A DNA stretch of 64,000 nucleotides from Cercis canadensis (GCA_003255065.1 QAOA01004544.1:39076-103075); one strand, 5' to 3'. Shown: positions 23,900 through 36,287, numbered from the stretch's first letter. The notes: generated from the sequence alone by a model not told the origin. Numbers and translations: made by a program.

Positions 23900-26800
23900 T
23901 AGAGGAATATTATTTGGCTTTCACGTTAAAAGCTATATATATATCATGTAGCTGTGTTGTACGAAAAGGGAATTGAGAAGCAAAGAAGAAAACTAGAAAA
24001 ATGAGGAACAAAAGGTGAAGCATTGCGTGTTGTATGTGATGTGAGAAGCGAATTGAGGTTGATTGGAGAGTAAACTTGAGAAAGAGTGGAGAGAGAGAGA
24101 GAGAGAGGGAGGTAGGACTAGGGGAGGGGGCGGTCAAAAATGGTAAGTTTCAAGTTTGTGAAATATGAATATGAAATGCAAGGTTTCAACAGCTGGGAGG
24201 GAAACACGTGCGAAAGGGCACGTGCATCGGGGAAGCAGTGTTTTTTAGGGAGTAAGCTGTAGCGGGAAAATGTTGCCTGGTTGACCGGAGACAAGAGGGT
24301 CACACATGGGCGTGGCTCCTGCTCTTGTTCCTGCTCGTGGCCGCACTGTCTCTCCCACACGCGTGTGTGTGAGGTGTACCCATTGGATTTAGACCCCGCT
24401 AAACGACACCGCCTCCCCTCTCGTTCTCATCTCCTTCCTTCCTATAATTACCAGGCAAGCCAGAACAACACAACACTTTCCTTTCATACTCTTCCTCAAG
24501 GACGTGGTTTCAGCTTTCTATTTCTTCAAACCTTCACATCATTCCCTCCACCAATACCACCCATTTTACACCCTCTTTCAATTTCAATCACATCTTCACA
24601 CTTATTATATGGGTAAAAAGCCTCAAATTAAGTTTAATTAAACTCAATTTATTGTAAATAATTTTAAAGTAAGGTGCTATATATATATGTTTCTCCTTTT
24701 ATTTCTATTTCTACAATTTCTGAAAAAAAAAACATGATTTATTACTTGTTCCGTTTTCCTTTTTGTTTCTTTTATGGCTAACTGTATATACACTTTTTTC
24801 TTCTTTAGACTGTGTGAGAGGTCCACTAGACTATATCAACACTAATTTCAATGGGATCATCCGCCCAAGTGGCATTGGAATATAAAACCAATTGATAATT
24901 TTGAAAACAAAAGACAAATTATAAGCTGTTCAAGATTTGCTTTATCGATAATGGACTCTAACTGTTGAAAATAAGATCATAATGTTATTGAACCAATTGA
25001 TAATAATAGAGTTTTTTGACTGGCTAGCTAGTCCAATATATTGAATGACTTTGTGCTTTTTGATTAAATGTGACAAAAAAAAAAAACAACAAAAATTGGA
25101 TACGGACACGGAATAATGAAGCACATCTATAATAATAATAATATAGTACTAATTGCATAATTTGTATGTTAAATTTTTTTAAAAAAAAACTCCATTTAGA
25201 TTTACATGAATCATATGCGTAAACTTGTAGAAGCCACATGATTGGATTTGCCAATTTGGTATCCATTTTTGGGAGAGAAAACATTTGTGCTTTACATGAC
25301 GAGGGATCTATATGTTTGTAACTTTGCATTGAAGTTTTATTTTCTTTTTGGTCCTGAATAGATTGGAACTGGAATTAGGTCTATATATATATTGTATTTT
25401 TAGGAAGCAAAATAAATTAAAGTTGAAGGAATATATGACGTGGCTCTCACTTGTTTTACGACGTCCACATAGAAGGGACCACTGGGGAAGCAACCACCCT
25501 GCTATTGTTATCCACACGAAAGTTGTTTTTGCCCCAATAAAGAGGTCGAGAGACAACCTGGACCCGCACATTCCTTTGTAATCTGTTTATCTTTGACCTT
25601 TGACTGCCCACTACATCATCGCTAATTGCCAACGGTTCAAACCTAATCATATACAATCAACTTTTTTGCCATCATGCCCCTTTCTTTTTATCTAATATCC
25701 CAATTCTCCCCAAATCTTCTCATTTTTAATGTTTTCATTCATTACTTCAGCTATCAACTATGTCAGCTTGAACACACCCCATATGTCATCCATCCTTAAT
25801 TTTTGTTCAGAATTTTAAGTTCATGCTAAAATTTATTTTGTTTTGGTCTTTATTATCAACATTGTAGTAAAATTAAAAGATTCATGATATAATTGATAAA
25901 TATATTTTTAGTCATATTTTAAACATAATTGAAATACGTAGATAGACAAAACGTACTGTTGGAATTTTAAGTTTAAATGCCAAATTTAATAATATCTTGA
26001 TAGTCAAATATAATTAAAGTATAGCTAAAACTTATAATATATGTGATGTGTGCTGATTAAAATTCTAAACTTAATTTGATTATTGAATATGTATGAGGAT
26101 CTATTGCTATACTTTATACAACGTTTTTTTTCTTGTGTTTGTTGAAAACTACCAGTTGTTTTGTGAGTAATCCTTTTATTCTACAAAAGAAATTCCTTTA
26201 AATTTCTATAACACTTTCAATTCCTCAATCTTAATTTGTTATTGATTGGATTATGTGCATTTCAGCTGATATTTTATATTACAACTATTTAATATTTGGA
26301 ACAATATTATATTTTGAAATTTATTGACAACGTAAAATAATTTTATGCAATTAGTAAGTAAACCATGTGGTGCTGTACATTTAAAAAATTTGTTAAAATT
26401 TATACTAATGAATAAAATATCTTAATTACATTACACTTTTTTGTTTACTAACATTATTCTAGAAATTTAGCTGATAATATATAAATGAAATTGAAACTTA
26501 TTAATTTGTATATTCAAGATGAAAGCTAAGGCATTGCTAACTTTTTTTAAAAGCACACCTTAAACCTTAAATTTAGTTAGTTAAGTGACATGGTATCTGC
26601 TTCACATTAAAATTTTCAAAAGTATGGCTTGTATGTGCTTTGGTATTGATTGTAACTTTTTGAAAAGGCTTCATCACTTTTCTTTTATGGTGCAAAAGGT
26701 TTGACAAGATTAATACTTTGTTATTTTTTACATAAACACAACTATTTGGTCAATATCCTTTCTTTTCAATCGGTAGGAAGGATCTAATGAAACCATCAAG

Positions 26801-27250
26801 TAATTATACATCGATCTCCGCTACCTTTCATGACATTCAAGTTACAAGAGAAGAGTGTAACGTTTTGGTATTATAGACCAAGTTAGGAATAAAGGTAGGG
26901 TGAAGAAAAAGTGGATAAAGAAAAAGAGTATGAATAGGAACGATGAAAGGGAGAGATGAAATGAAATAGAAAAAGAAAAAGAAGAGGGAGTGATATGTAA
27001 AAGGAAAGCAATAATAAATTAAGGTGATGTACGCAGGAGTAAGATTTGAGACAGCAAATGTGGGGCCCAGTAGTGGCATATTTCATTTGACCAATCTCCT
27101 CTATTTCTTTGCTCTGCCCCCAACCAGGGTTAGGTTCCAAGTTAGATGGCAGCACACGTGTGGGCATGAGTCAGATAAGGGGCAGTGCAGGGGCAGAGGG
27201 TGAGGGTCAGTCCCTCTCTAGCTCTTGGGTATGTCCCTCTGTTTCATCTC
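23900..27250. other. Gene-poor spacer, right part, with a promoter-like island
   Basis: The interval contains a GA-repeat at about 24,088-24,110, a GC-richer promoter-like island at 24,200-24,610 and, further right, AT-rich DNA without coding signal. The region just left of 27,250 is the U-box gene promoter. Confidence 0.45.
24205..24286 (+). promoter_or_regulatory. Paired G-boxes plus W-box in a promoter-like island
   Basis: CACGTG occurs at 24205-24210 and 24219-24224, 14 bp apart, and TTGACC (W-box core on the plus strand) at 24281-24286. A TATA-like CCTATAATTA lies near 24,442 and is followed by a CA/CT-rich leader-like sequence. These are the marks of a plant promoter, but no coding exon was found downstream. 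Confidence 0.4.
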
Positions 27251-27257
27251 ATATAAG
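27155..27257 (+). promoter_or_regulatory. PUB26: U-box gene promoter elements: G-box and TATA box
   Basis: CACACGTGTG, a perfect palindrome with a CACGTG core at 27155-27160, lies about 95 bp before TATAAG at 27252-27257. The TATA box is about 180 bp before the start codon. G-boxes are bound by bHLH and bZIP factors (known); control by stress or light is inference. Confidence 0.55.
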
Positions 27258-27437
27258 AGAAAGCAAAGCGTAACATAGCTAAAGAGAATTTGCAGAGTGT
27301 TCAGATTTAGGATTATTAGTACTAGAAACAAACTGAAACTACTCACTCTCATTCTCTCATATTCTCATATCAGTTTCATTCACTCTTTTCACTCTCTCTC
27401 CCTCCCATCATTCATTCTTATCCCCTACACACAAATA

Positions 27438-28688
27438 ATGCCTGGGAGTTTAGAACCCTTAGATTTGGGGGTTCAGATTCCTTACCACTTCAGGTGTCCG
27501 ATCTCCCTGGAGTTGATGCGCGACCCGGTTACCGTGTGCACCGGTCAGACCTACGACCGAGCCAGCATCGAGTCATGGGTGGCAACCGGCAACACCACCT
27601 GCCCCGTCACTCGAGCCCCTCTCACAGACTTCACTCTTATACCCAACCACACTCTTCGACGCCTTATCCAAGACTGGTGCGTTGCCAACCGGGCCTTCGG
27701 AGTTGAGCGGATCCCCACTCCCAAACAACCCGCTGACCCGGCTTTGGTTCGCTCCTTATTGAACCAAGCTTCCTCCCAGTCGGGTCCTCAACCATCTCGT
27801 CTCTCTGCTCTGCGTCGACTCAAAGGACTCGCTCGTGACTCGGATAAAAACCGTTCCCTCATTGCCTCCCACAACGTTCGTGAAATCCTCATCCCTATTT
27901 TCTTCTCCAACACCACTTCCGAGTCATCCGAATTGAATCACGAGTCACTCGCTCTACTCGTTATGTTTCCACTCGCCGAGTCTGAATGTGCGTCCATCGC
28001 ATCCCACCCCGATAGAATCAATTATCTATCGCGTCTCCTCTTTCATACTTCAATGGACGTCCGAGTTAACTCGGCAGCTCTTATCGAAATAGTGGTCGCC
28101 GGAACTCGTTCGCCGGAGCTACGAGTTCAAATCAGCAATATTGACGAAATTTATGAAGGAGTAATTGACATTTTGAAGAATCCAATTTCGTATCCTCGTT
28201 CTCTCAAGATTGGCATCAAGGCTTTATTTGCTCTCTGCTTAGTGAAACAGACGAGGCATAAAGCCGTGTTAGCCGGAGCGCCGGAGATTCTCATCGACCG
28301 GTTACCGGATTTCGAGAAATGCGACGCGGAGAGAGCGTTGGCTACAATTGAATTACTCTGTAGAATCCCGGCGGGATGTGCGGCATTTGCAGGGCACGCG
28401 CTAACGGTGCCTCTGCTGGTGAAAATAATACTCAAGATATCGGACCGGGCGACGGAGTACGCGGCCGGAGCACTGTTATCGCTGTGCTCTGAATCGGAGC
28501 AGAGTCAGAGAGAGGCGGTGGCGGCAGGTGTGTTGACTCAGCTGTTATTGCTGGTACAGAGTGATTGCACGGCGAGAGCGAAGAGGAAGGCGCAGCTGTT
28601 GCTGAAGCTTCTTCGGGATTCGTGGCCTCAAGATTCCATCGGAAATTCTGACGATTTTGCATGTAGCGAGGTTGTACTACCGTTTTGA
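27438..28688 (+). CDS. PUB26: U-box E3 ubiquitin ligase, PUB25/PUB26-like (416 aa, intronless)
   Basis: Residues 13-87 form the U-box (IPYHFRCPISLELM, DPVTVCTGQTYDR, TCPVTRAPL, IPNHTLRRLIQDW), which recruits an E2 enzyme. The remainder, about 110-405, is an array of ARM-type helices (LKGLARDSDKNR, KIGIKALFALCL, ATEYAAGALLSLC) that binds substrates. The length of 416 aa and the N terminus MPGSLEPLDLG agree with Arabidopsis PUB25 and PUB26, whose reported substrates include the immune kinase BIK1 and the cold regulator MYB15 (known from that species; not shown here). ATG 27438 is the first ATG of the frame; the upstream in-frame extension starts with GTG and lies in the leader. The coding region is noticeably more GC-rich than its surroundings, as is usual for intronless PUBs. 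The next gene, convergent, is the bHLH factor. Confidence 0.94.
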   Translation: MPGSLEPLDLGVQIPYHFRCPISLELMRDPVTVCTGQTYDRASIESWVATGNTTCPVTRAPLTDFTLIPNHTLRRLIQDWCVANRAFGVERIPTPKQPADPALVRSLLNQASSQSGPQPSRLSALRRLKGLARDSDKNRSLIASHNVREILIPIFFSNTTSESSELNHESLALLVMFPLAESECASIASHPDRINYLSRLLFHTSMDVRVNSAALIEIVVAGTRSPELRVQISNIDEIYEGVIDILKNPISYPRSLKIGIKALFALCLVKQTRHKAVLAGAPEILIDRLPDFEKCDAERALATIELLCRIPAGCAAFAGHALTVPLLVKIILKISDRATEYAAGALLSLCSESEQSQREAVAAGVLTQLLLLVQSDCTARAKRKAQLLLKLLRDSWPQDSIGNSDDFACSEVVLPF

Positions 28689-28841
28689 CGATTCTGATTC
28701 TTCGCTATAATCTCAGATTTTTTTTTTAATTTTTTTAACTTTGTTAGTGTAAAAGGGCAAAAAAAAAAAAAAAATGTGACATAAGATTGTGAAGTTGAAT
28801 TTTAGATTGGTATATAGAGTAACTGTAATCATGTATGTAAT

Positions 28842-29278
28842 TTTTTCCTCTTTGTATGTAAGAATTATTGTGAAAAAAGAAAAGAGAGGTTGTAAGTTTC
28901 AATTTTGTAAAAGCCAATGAAAAATATATCTAACTTTGTTTTGGATGACAGTAATTATTAAATAATGGATTAAATTGGTTTTTTAAATGCTAATAATTTA
29001 CATGTGGGTGGAAAAAACATTCACTGCCATTTGGTGGAGAAGTACAGGTATTTGATAGCNTTTTTCCTCTTTGTATGTAAGAATTATTGTGAAAAAAGAA
29101 AAGAAAGGTTGTAAGTTTCAATTTTGTAAAAGCCAATGAAAAATATATCTAACTTTGTTTTGGATGACAGTAATTATTAAATAATGGATTAAATTGGTTT
29201 TTTAAATGCTAATAATTTACATGTGGGTGGAAAAAACATTCACTGCCATTTGGTGGAGAAGTACAGGTATTTGATAGC
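28842..29278 (+). repeat. 218-bp direct duplication around an 'n' (probable assembly overlap)
   Basis: The segment 28842-29059 recurs at 29061-29278 with about one mismatch (an AGAGAGG/AGAAAGG difference), joined by 'n' at 29060. It falls in the 3' flank of the U-box gene and does not affect its CDS. Confidence 0.85.
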
Positions 29279-30525
29279 TGCATAGATGGCAAAAGTTTTT
29301 GACTTTGAAGGAACCCAAATTTGAATAATGATTTTGTTGTGGGTTCGAATGCTTTGGCTGCTGGCTAAAGGAACAAGTAAGAGCCTTTTTGGTGTACATG
29401 AATGAATTGGAACGTTAACGACCTTTCATGGGTACTCTCACTGGGGCATAGAGATTAGAGCCCAATTGAATCCAATCTAATTAAGAAGAAAATAGGTAGA
29501 GCACTTAGCATGCGTTAGAAAGGTGTTGGTATAAAAGGAAATGAAGGGCACATGGTGGGGTCAAAAGAGGTCCCATTAGCAGGGAATAGGAAAAGGGTTT
29601 ATGTGGCTTGAAAATACAAAGGGGTTGATAGTCACATGTTGGTGGAATAAAACCATGGAATCACATGGAAACATGGTGGATATAGCTTATAGTTTGCTTA
29701 TTCTTGCTTGCTTTTACCTTCGTTTGTGATGGATACTAGTGCTAGTGGTGGCATCACATGCCTAACCCAACATTGTTTTTGTTTCCGCTCTAGAGTCACT
29801 AACAGATGGCTATTCAATTTGTCTTTGAACCTCATGATATGTAGCACTTGGGACCCATCATTTAATGTCCTGCTTTTAAGCTTTACCTCATTCTTTGATT
29901 CCCCAATTTGGGGGGCACCGCCCACTCATTCAACACACTCCTACGCAGTAAAATTGACGGAAATGGATTCACATTAATTGTTTCTCTGCTTAATATAAGG
30001 AAATACTTGTTTTCCAAGTCCTAACACTTCAAAAGATTTTAGATAGGATATGTCATATGTGTATGGCGTCAAGAGTGAGTGATGTCGTTTAATTGTGGTC
30101 GTTGACAAAGAATCACACCATCTAATGTCTCTGCACATATATATGATATCTATATCCATTCCCATGTAAATTGAAATTCCACTAATAGATTCGCATATTG
30201 TAAGTGAATAAAAACACGTGCTCCTCACTCACTGTATTGGTTCAATTTCACATTGACCTAGTCGGTCAGTATCATGTCCATTGAGCTAAACAGTGAACAG
30301 TAAAAAAAAAAAGCACTTAAATGTATCGTCCTCCGAAGGAGACCCACTGTCCAGTGGGTCAAATGGTGGTATTTCATTGGGCCGAAGCCACTTAAATGTA
30401 GGCCCGCTTTAAATCTTTAATGGGCTTAGGACTATGATGATCCACGCAAAGAAATCGGAAACCCAAATCCACAAAAACGACTAAACGGGGTTTTGGTTCA
30501 AGGGTGCTTGGTGAGTGGCGATGTA

Positions 30526-30528
<3 letters not shown>

Positions 30529-30560
<32 letters not shown>
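30529..30560 (+). repeat. AT microsatellite
   Basis: An uninterrupted AT dinucleotide run of about 32 bp, likely to be polymorphic. A second, shorter run at 31,457-31,476 lies inside intron 2 of the bHLH gene. Confidence 0.9.
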
Positions 30561-30565
<5 letters not shown>

Positions 30566-31350
30566 GCAATTACTTAGATGAACTTTTGGCATAGTATCTC
30601 TTAACAATTTATTTTTATTATCATTCTCATCAAGATTTTCGGGAGTCTAGTTCATATATAATATAAGTAATGAAGTGAAACAATATATGCTTACAAGAAA
30701 ATAATTAAGTCTCGTATGATGCACAATTTTAATAGAGTCATTTCCTAGAGAATAACCTTAACGTTTGTCTCCCATTTTTTCCCACCGACAATTAACAAGT
30801 AAAAATAAGAATGCTTGGAAGGAAAAAAAAGAATAATGATATAGACACCCACCCAGGCACAAATTTTATATGTAGTTTAATTGTACAATTTTGCTGTTTG
30901 ATTTATACTTGAATTTCAATTGTCAATTAGAGGAAGAATTAGATGAAGGGGATTTAATATTGGAACCTTGAGAAGTTTAAAACAAAACTGTAAGATTTAC
31001 GTTGATCATGTATGATTCATTCAGAAGATGTGTATATGTTAGAAATGCAAATAAACAAATTCCTATATGTAATATCATCTGCAGAAACTGAAATATAAAC
31101 AAACAATTGTAATATGGAAACAAAGCACATTCATAAAAAGGCAAACAGTTGAGGCATGGAGTTTAATATATTTACAGCTAGAGCATATGCAAAAACACTA
31201 AAATACTATTTTAAACCTCGAAGATGAAGGCCAATATCCATTTAGTTTTAGAACCATCGATCAAAGAGAGGCCAAACTTGTAGCTTGCTGACTAGATATT
31301 AGGAAGAATCTGAATGAATTTACAGAGCGCAAGAAGACAAGTTAATTTTG

Positions 31351-34055
31351 TCAATTTTGAGAAAGCCACATAGCAATTTCTGTACCTGCTTGCCTGAAAA
31401 TTTCCTCCATGGGAAATACCTCTGGAAACTGATTTGCAGCTCCATTCGCCTGCAACATATATATATATATATATATTCACCCAAAAAATTCCAAGTTAAA
31501 AACCATTCACAGTTGCACTGCAGAGTGCAGAGTGTAGATGCAATGAGTTAATTCATTTTGTGTTGTTCTTTCATTTTCTCTCCAAGAGATTTATTTCAAA
31601 TTATGAAATTAGGGTTTCAAAGTTACTGCTATGTAAAATGAGATAACGCAATCTCCTAGATATGCATAATCATGTCTAGCCCCAATTCTTTTTTGGGGTA
31701 AGCTCAAGCCCTAGCTCTTGAATGGTTCTGCAGGAGCATGTGTAAAGCCTTAAAAGAGGATAAATTAGTGCAAGGATAATTAATATGTTGGTAATCTGTA
31801 AGCAGCCCACACACATGCAGTTTATTAATTAAGTATGAATAGCATCCACTATAGGAAAAGAAAATAAAAGATAAAATCTTACTTGTGCTTGAATCATGAA
31901 TATGCTTCGGTTAGTATCTGAAGATATGTGAGCAGATAAAACCTCTATCTTATGCTTCTCTAGCACAAAACAGATGCTGGTAAACACGCCTGGCTTCTTT
32001 GGTGAGCACACACAGAATTGAGCTTGGTCACCACAAATGTTCAAGACCACATTGTCACAAGAAAAAGTTTGGAATGCTACTGGGAGCTGCGGGACTGGAT
32101 GTGAAGGTGAAGGATTTGAAGCAGCAATGGCAAAGTTATTGGAAGATCCTTGATCAGCTACGAATGCCTCCCTTGAGTTACAGGGATGCCAGTGTGAGTG
32201 TGAAGTGAGCACAGATGGCTCATACCCAAATTTAGCGTTGGAGACAGATTGGAGCCTTTCTAGTTTTTGCTTTTGGAGCTTCTGGAGAGTGTGCTGTAAG
32301 GTTTTAATGTGGCTCACTGCTTCATCCACAATGGTGGACTTGTCAGCCTACATAAGATTAAGATGAAGGTACTTAACAAAACAATTTATTGTAATTTTCC
32401 ATAAACATTCATAAGAACAACATGTCTAGCTAAGCATTTGCAAGTTAATTATAGAATCATGTTTGAGATTCTGAATGAAGTTGGATACAAGATAGTGATG
32501 ATTCACTTCTACAAATCCAATGTGATTTTAAATGTGACTTTGCCTTATAATAACGCTTTTCCAGAACACGACAAACATTTCTGTTTCTCATGGTATTTTG
32601 ATAAGGAACTTAACAAAATAATTTATTAATTGTAATTTTCCACAAACATTTATAAGAACGACATGTTTGGCTAAGCATTTTAGTTGTGGAATCATGTTTG
32701 AGATTCTAAATCAAGTTGGATACAAGCTAGAGATGATTCACTTCTATGATCCAATGTGAGTTTAAATATGACTTTGACTTATACTAACAAGGCAAACATT
32801 TTTGTTTCTCATACCATAGTTGTGATTTTCAAGATTTTTTAAGTCTATCTATGAAATTGAATCCAGAGATTACCATATTTTTTCCCCCTAGACAAAGATA
32901 TACTTATTTAGCAACTCTCTAGGAGGTTAGCAATGATAAGAGAGTACTTATATTTACAATGTAAACATCTTCTAAGGGAAATCGTCATTTATTGTCAATC
33001 CTTATTATTTTTGGTAAAAGTTTGTTAATTATTTGGTCTTTGTTCAAACATTTGATTTAAATGTATAAATGCAAGTTATTAAATATATAAATGTTAATAA
33101 ATAGTTTCCATATTTATATATACAAGATCTCTTCAGGCCATTAATGGAGTAAAAAAGAAGCGAGCTCACTCAAAGAACAGATGCATGAATCTATCCGATG
33201 AGCATGAAAGGATTGACAATTTTTTTTACCACTGCTCCGTAAGTTCATGCGAAAGGAGCCAAGAAAAACTACTTTTTTGGGTCTAAAGATATCAACTTTC
33301 ATCATTAATTGATGAAATTCAGTGATTTCTATATGGACATATATATATAAAAGGTAGAAAGTGACACTGAAAGATTCTTGCCCATGATTTTTGAGCCCCT
33401 ATATATGAAGGGGGGAAAAGAAACAGCATATAGAGAAAGAAAGAAAGAGAGATCGAGATTGATGTCGTCTCAGCGCTGTTTAACTCCCCGGAGTGGGAAA
33501 GATAATGAAAAGATAAAAACCTGAGATATGAGAAATACAAGTTGATATGAAAACTCATTCTCCTTTAATGATAAAAGATCAAAATTTTAGCCCAAAGAGA
33601 ATGATTTCATGCAAAGATTAAAAGAAATGAAAAAGAGAGAAATTGATTTTGGTTACCTTAGAAGGAAGCTGAGGAAGCAAAGAATGAAGACTAGCAAACA
33701 TGTTCCTCATCTTCTTCCTCCTTTCTCTCTCTGTCCATATATGTAATTCATGCTCAGATTGTTCGGTAGCTTTTCCATCTTCTCGTTCTTTAACACTGAT
33801 CATGTTGTCGTTTCTAGTTGCACTCCCTCGGCTTCGCTTATTGTCTGGGTCGGGCTCAGCCGCATCTCCTTCATTTTTTTCATCTTTCTGATCATTACAA
33901 GAGGGTGTTTTTGGTGGCTTCATAAGCATAGCAGCAGATTTCTCTTTGGCTTGAGCTGAGCCGGAGTTATCAGAATTGGATTTGGAAGGACCCCAGGATT
34001 GGTTTTCCCATAAGCAACCCAGCTCCTGCTGGTGCTGCCCATCGTCTTCAGACAT
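31351..34055 (-). CDS. ZOU: bHLH transcription factor, ZHOUPI/RGE1 (bHLH95)-like, 3 exons, 320 aa
   Basis: Exons 34055-33657, 32347-31883 and 31449-31351 join in phase (all phase 0) to 320 aa ending TGA. The bHLH domain spans about 105-152: the basic part [13 protein letters not shown] has the H105/E109/R113 pattern of E-box binders, and helix 2 ([18 protein letters not shown]) starts exactly at the exon 1/2 junction. The C-terminal region, about 225-318, is ACT-like ([37 protein letters not shown]) and would serve dimerisation. The N terminus is acidic and Ser-rich. In Arabidopsis ZOU acts in endosperm with ICE1 to drive endosperm breakdown and embryo cuticle formation (known); the same role is inferred from the match of the bHLH block. 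Intron 1 (32348-33656) carries an internal tandem duplication. Confidence 0.9.
32372..32811 (-). repeat. Diverged tandem duplication inside intron 1 of the bHLH gene
   Basis: Segment 32372-32608 is repeated at 32609-32811 with substitutions and small deletions. Shared blocks include ATCATGTTTGAGATTCT, AAGTTGGATACAAG and GATTCACTTCTA. Unlike the 'n' duplications it is clearly diverged, so it is a real old duplication rather than an assembly fault. The frame at 32,438-32,629 lies in it and is not a gene. Confidence 0.8.
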
Positions 34056-35547
34056 GGTAGCTATAGAATAAAATAGAAGAAAGAGAGAGAAAAAGAGGGG
34101 TTATGGCTATGGGGTTAGAGGTTTGGAGAGAAACAAGGGGGGGAGAAGGAGGCGTTTTTATACAAAGGTGGCAGAGTTATAAGTTAAAGATGGTGAGAGC
34201 GAAAAAAGAAAATGATGAGGTTTTGGCTCAGAAAAACCCAAAATACAATCATATACCAATGCCGTTACTAAGCATCCAAACAAAAACTGATAGCATAATC
34301 AACCTTGTGGAACAAAATTTTCCTCTCTCTTCTCTTATGAGGGTCCCACGAACCACAGTTTTGCGGACCCCACTTCTCTAACTATCTTATATACTCTACA
34401 CACCCTCTTTCTTCTAAGCTCTAATGCATCTTTAGTTTTTAACTAGTCAATTGAATTGCAGATCAATTGATTAGAAGATTATTTTTACAAAAAAAGGTCT
34501 TATATTTCAAGACTTTTTATTAATAAAATGAGAGTATTAAAAGTTTCTTCCACATAAAACTACAGTTGATACTTCGACAAACAAACTCCTAAAACAAAAA
34601 AGGTTCTTAGGTTAAAAAAAAAAAATTGTATTTTACTATGATGCTTTGGACAGGGATTTTTTTTTTTTTTTTTTTAAATGGAGAGGAAGCTTTCACACTA
34701 TCTCTTCTACGCAAGAGTGATAATTATATTTTAATTTTTTCTTCAAAAAAATAATACTTTAGTGTTTAATATAAAAAAGACTCAGATTTAATGACAATTC
34801 TAAACAAATATACGATGTTTATGATCTTACTTAAAATAAGTAAAAAAAAAATCTAGTAAAAAGAAATTCATTGTTTGAATCATTTATGTACTTGCCTTAC
34901 GATATTTTTCGTTTCAAATCTAAATTAATAAGATTCCTTAAAATGCAGAGTTTCCTTTACAGCAAACATACATATACGGGGTTTAATGGTTTATGCTCTT
35001 ACTCAAGAAAAACATTCATTAAAAAGAAGCTATCGAATAACGATTTGTCTTGATTTGATTGATTTATGTATGAATAAATAAATAAAAAATCAGGCATTAT
35101 CATGAATAATATTCACAGATATGTATTAATTTTTAATCTTAATATATTTAACTATGTAAGGATATAAATCATGTCAAGTAAAGGTTTTATGCGTTCTTAT
35201 TTAATACTTTTATCTATTGTTTTTGTAAAATTATATTTCTAAGGAAAAACGTAATAAGTTTGTAGAATAATCTGGTAATATATATGCTGTCGAAATATAT
35301 AAATAACAAAAAAATTAGTTTGTCCATATACTAAATAATTATGTTTTCAGTTTTTATTTTCGCAACGAATAACTAACTGTTTTTTTATTGAGAGAAGGAA
35401 AAATTTGTGCGTTACAAAAACATGTAATGATTATATGTCAAATACATTTGTCGTGATTCTTTGAGCAACTTATATATTACAAGTGGCTTTATTTCTTGGC
35501 CAACCTCAAATGAAAAATAATAAGAATAGATGAATATCGAATATAAT

Positions 35548-35678
35548 AATTATTTTTATGTTCTGTTAGGAATATAATATCATTTATCTATTTTTTTATT
35601 GTTAAGTACACGNAATTATTTTTATGTTGTGTTAGGAATATAATATCATTTATCTATTTTTTTATTGTTAAGTACACG
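35548..35678 (+). repeat. 65-bp direct duplication around an 'n' (probable assembly overlap)
   Basis: The segment 35548-35612 is repeated at 35614-35678 with one difference (TTCTG/TTGTG), joined by 'n' at 35613. Confidence 0.8.
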
Positions 35679-35940
35679 AAATCAAGATGAAAAAAGAGTA
35701 GAGGAAGGACAAATTCACTAGGAGAACTATTGCTTTTATTATATCCAAAATTATTTGTCTTTTTAATTTATTTAAAGTACAATAACATTTAATTTAAAGA
35801 GGAGAAATGTTGGTTATAAAATTCCATTGATGATTTTCTCTTAAAATGCTTATTCAATCATTGAAAAATAAAATTTGAGCACACAAAGATTGTGTATTAA
35901 ATGGAAGCTTTTGTGTAGTAGTAGATACTAGATAATAGTA

Positions 35941-36125
35941 ACCAACGAAGATTGGCTCGAGTGATTGGGGCTCTGGTCGCTTAAGTAAGTGGTTTCGAGT
36001 TCAAGTCTTTGTAGATGCAGCAAACCTTTTTAGAAGAGGTTCCCGCTATAAAGAGCGTCTAACAGTACTTCGGAGAATTAGTCCTAAGCAAAGCCTGAAA
36101 ATACCTCGACTAAAAACCAAAAAAA
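35941..36125 (+). mobile_element. tRNA-derived SINE with target-site duplication
   Basis: The element starts near ACCAACGAAGATTGGC. It has a pol III A box (TGGCTCGAGTG, fits TRGYNNARNNG) and a B box (GTTCAAGTC, fits GWTCRANNC) at normal spacing, and ends in an A-rich tail (CTAAAAACCAAAAAA). The flanks AGATACTAGATAATAGTA (35923-35940) and AGATATTAGATTATAGTA (36126-36143) are an 18-bp target-site duplication with two mismatches. Size about 185 bp, with no coding capacity; mobility depends on LINE enzymes (known for SINEs). Confidence 0.85.
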
Positions 36126-36130
36126 AGATA

Positions 36131-36287
36131 TTAGATTATAGTACAACTAAATGACAATTCTTTGGCTTTTAAGTTTTATCAAGCGGAAAAGTTAGGTTAG
36201 GGTGTGAGNTTAGATTATAGTACAAGTAAATGACAATTCTTTGGCTTTTAAGTTTTATCAAGCGGAAAAGTTAGGTTAGGGTGTGAG
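36131..36287 (+). repeat. 78-bp direct duplication around an 'n' (probable assembly overlap)
   Basis: The segment 36131-36208 is repeated at 36210-36287 with one difference (CAACTAA/CAAGTAA), joined by 'n' at 36209. It overlaps the right target-site copy of the SINE. Confidence 0.8.

Larger units (their letters stand above)
28689..31350. other. Convergent spacer between U-box and bHLH genes
   Basis: It contains the U-box 3' UTR, an assembly-type duplication around the 'n' at 29060, an AT microsatellite at 30,529-30,560 and AT-rich DNA. No coding exon is supported; the frames between 29,217 and 30,607 match nothing I recognise. Confidence 0.5.

Noticed and set aside
24216-24226. GGGCACGTGCA, the 3' core of miR164, near the G-box pair
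   Set aside because: Only 11 nt match, the rest of the mature sequence is absent, and no complementary arm to form a hairpin was seen nearby.
27297-27437. N-terminal extension of the U-box protein by 47 residues
   Set aside because: The frame starts with GTG, the extension is low-complexity leader sequence just after the TATA box, and the family N terminus MPG begins at 27,438.
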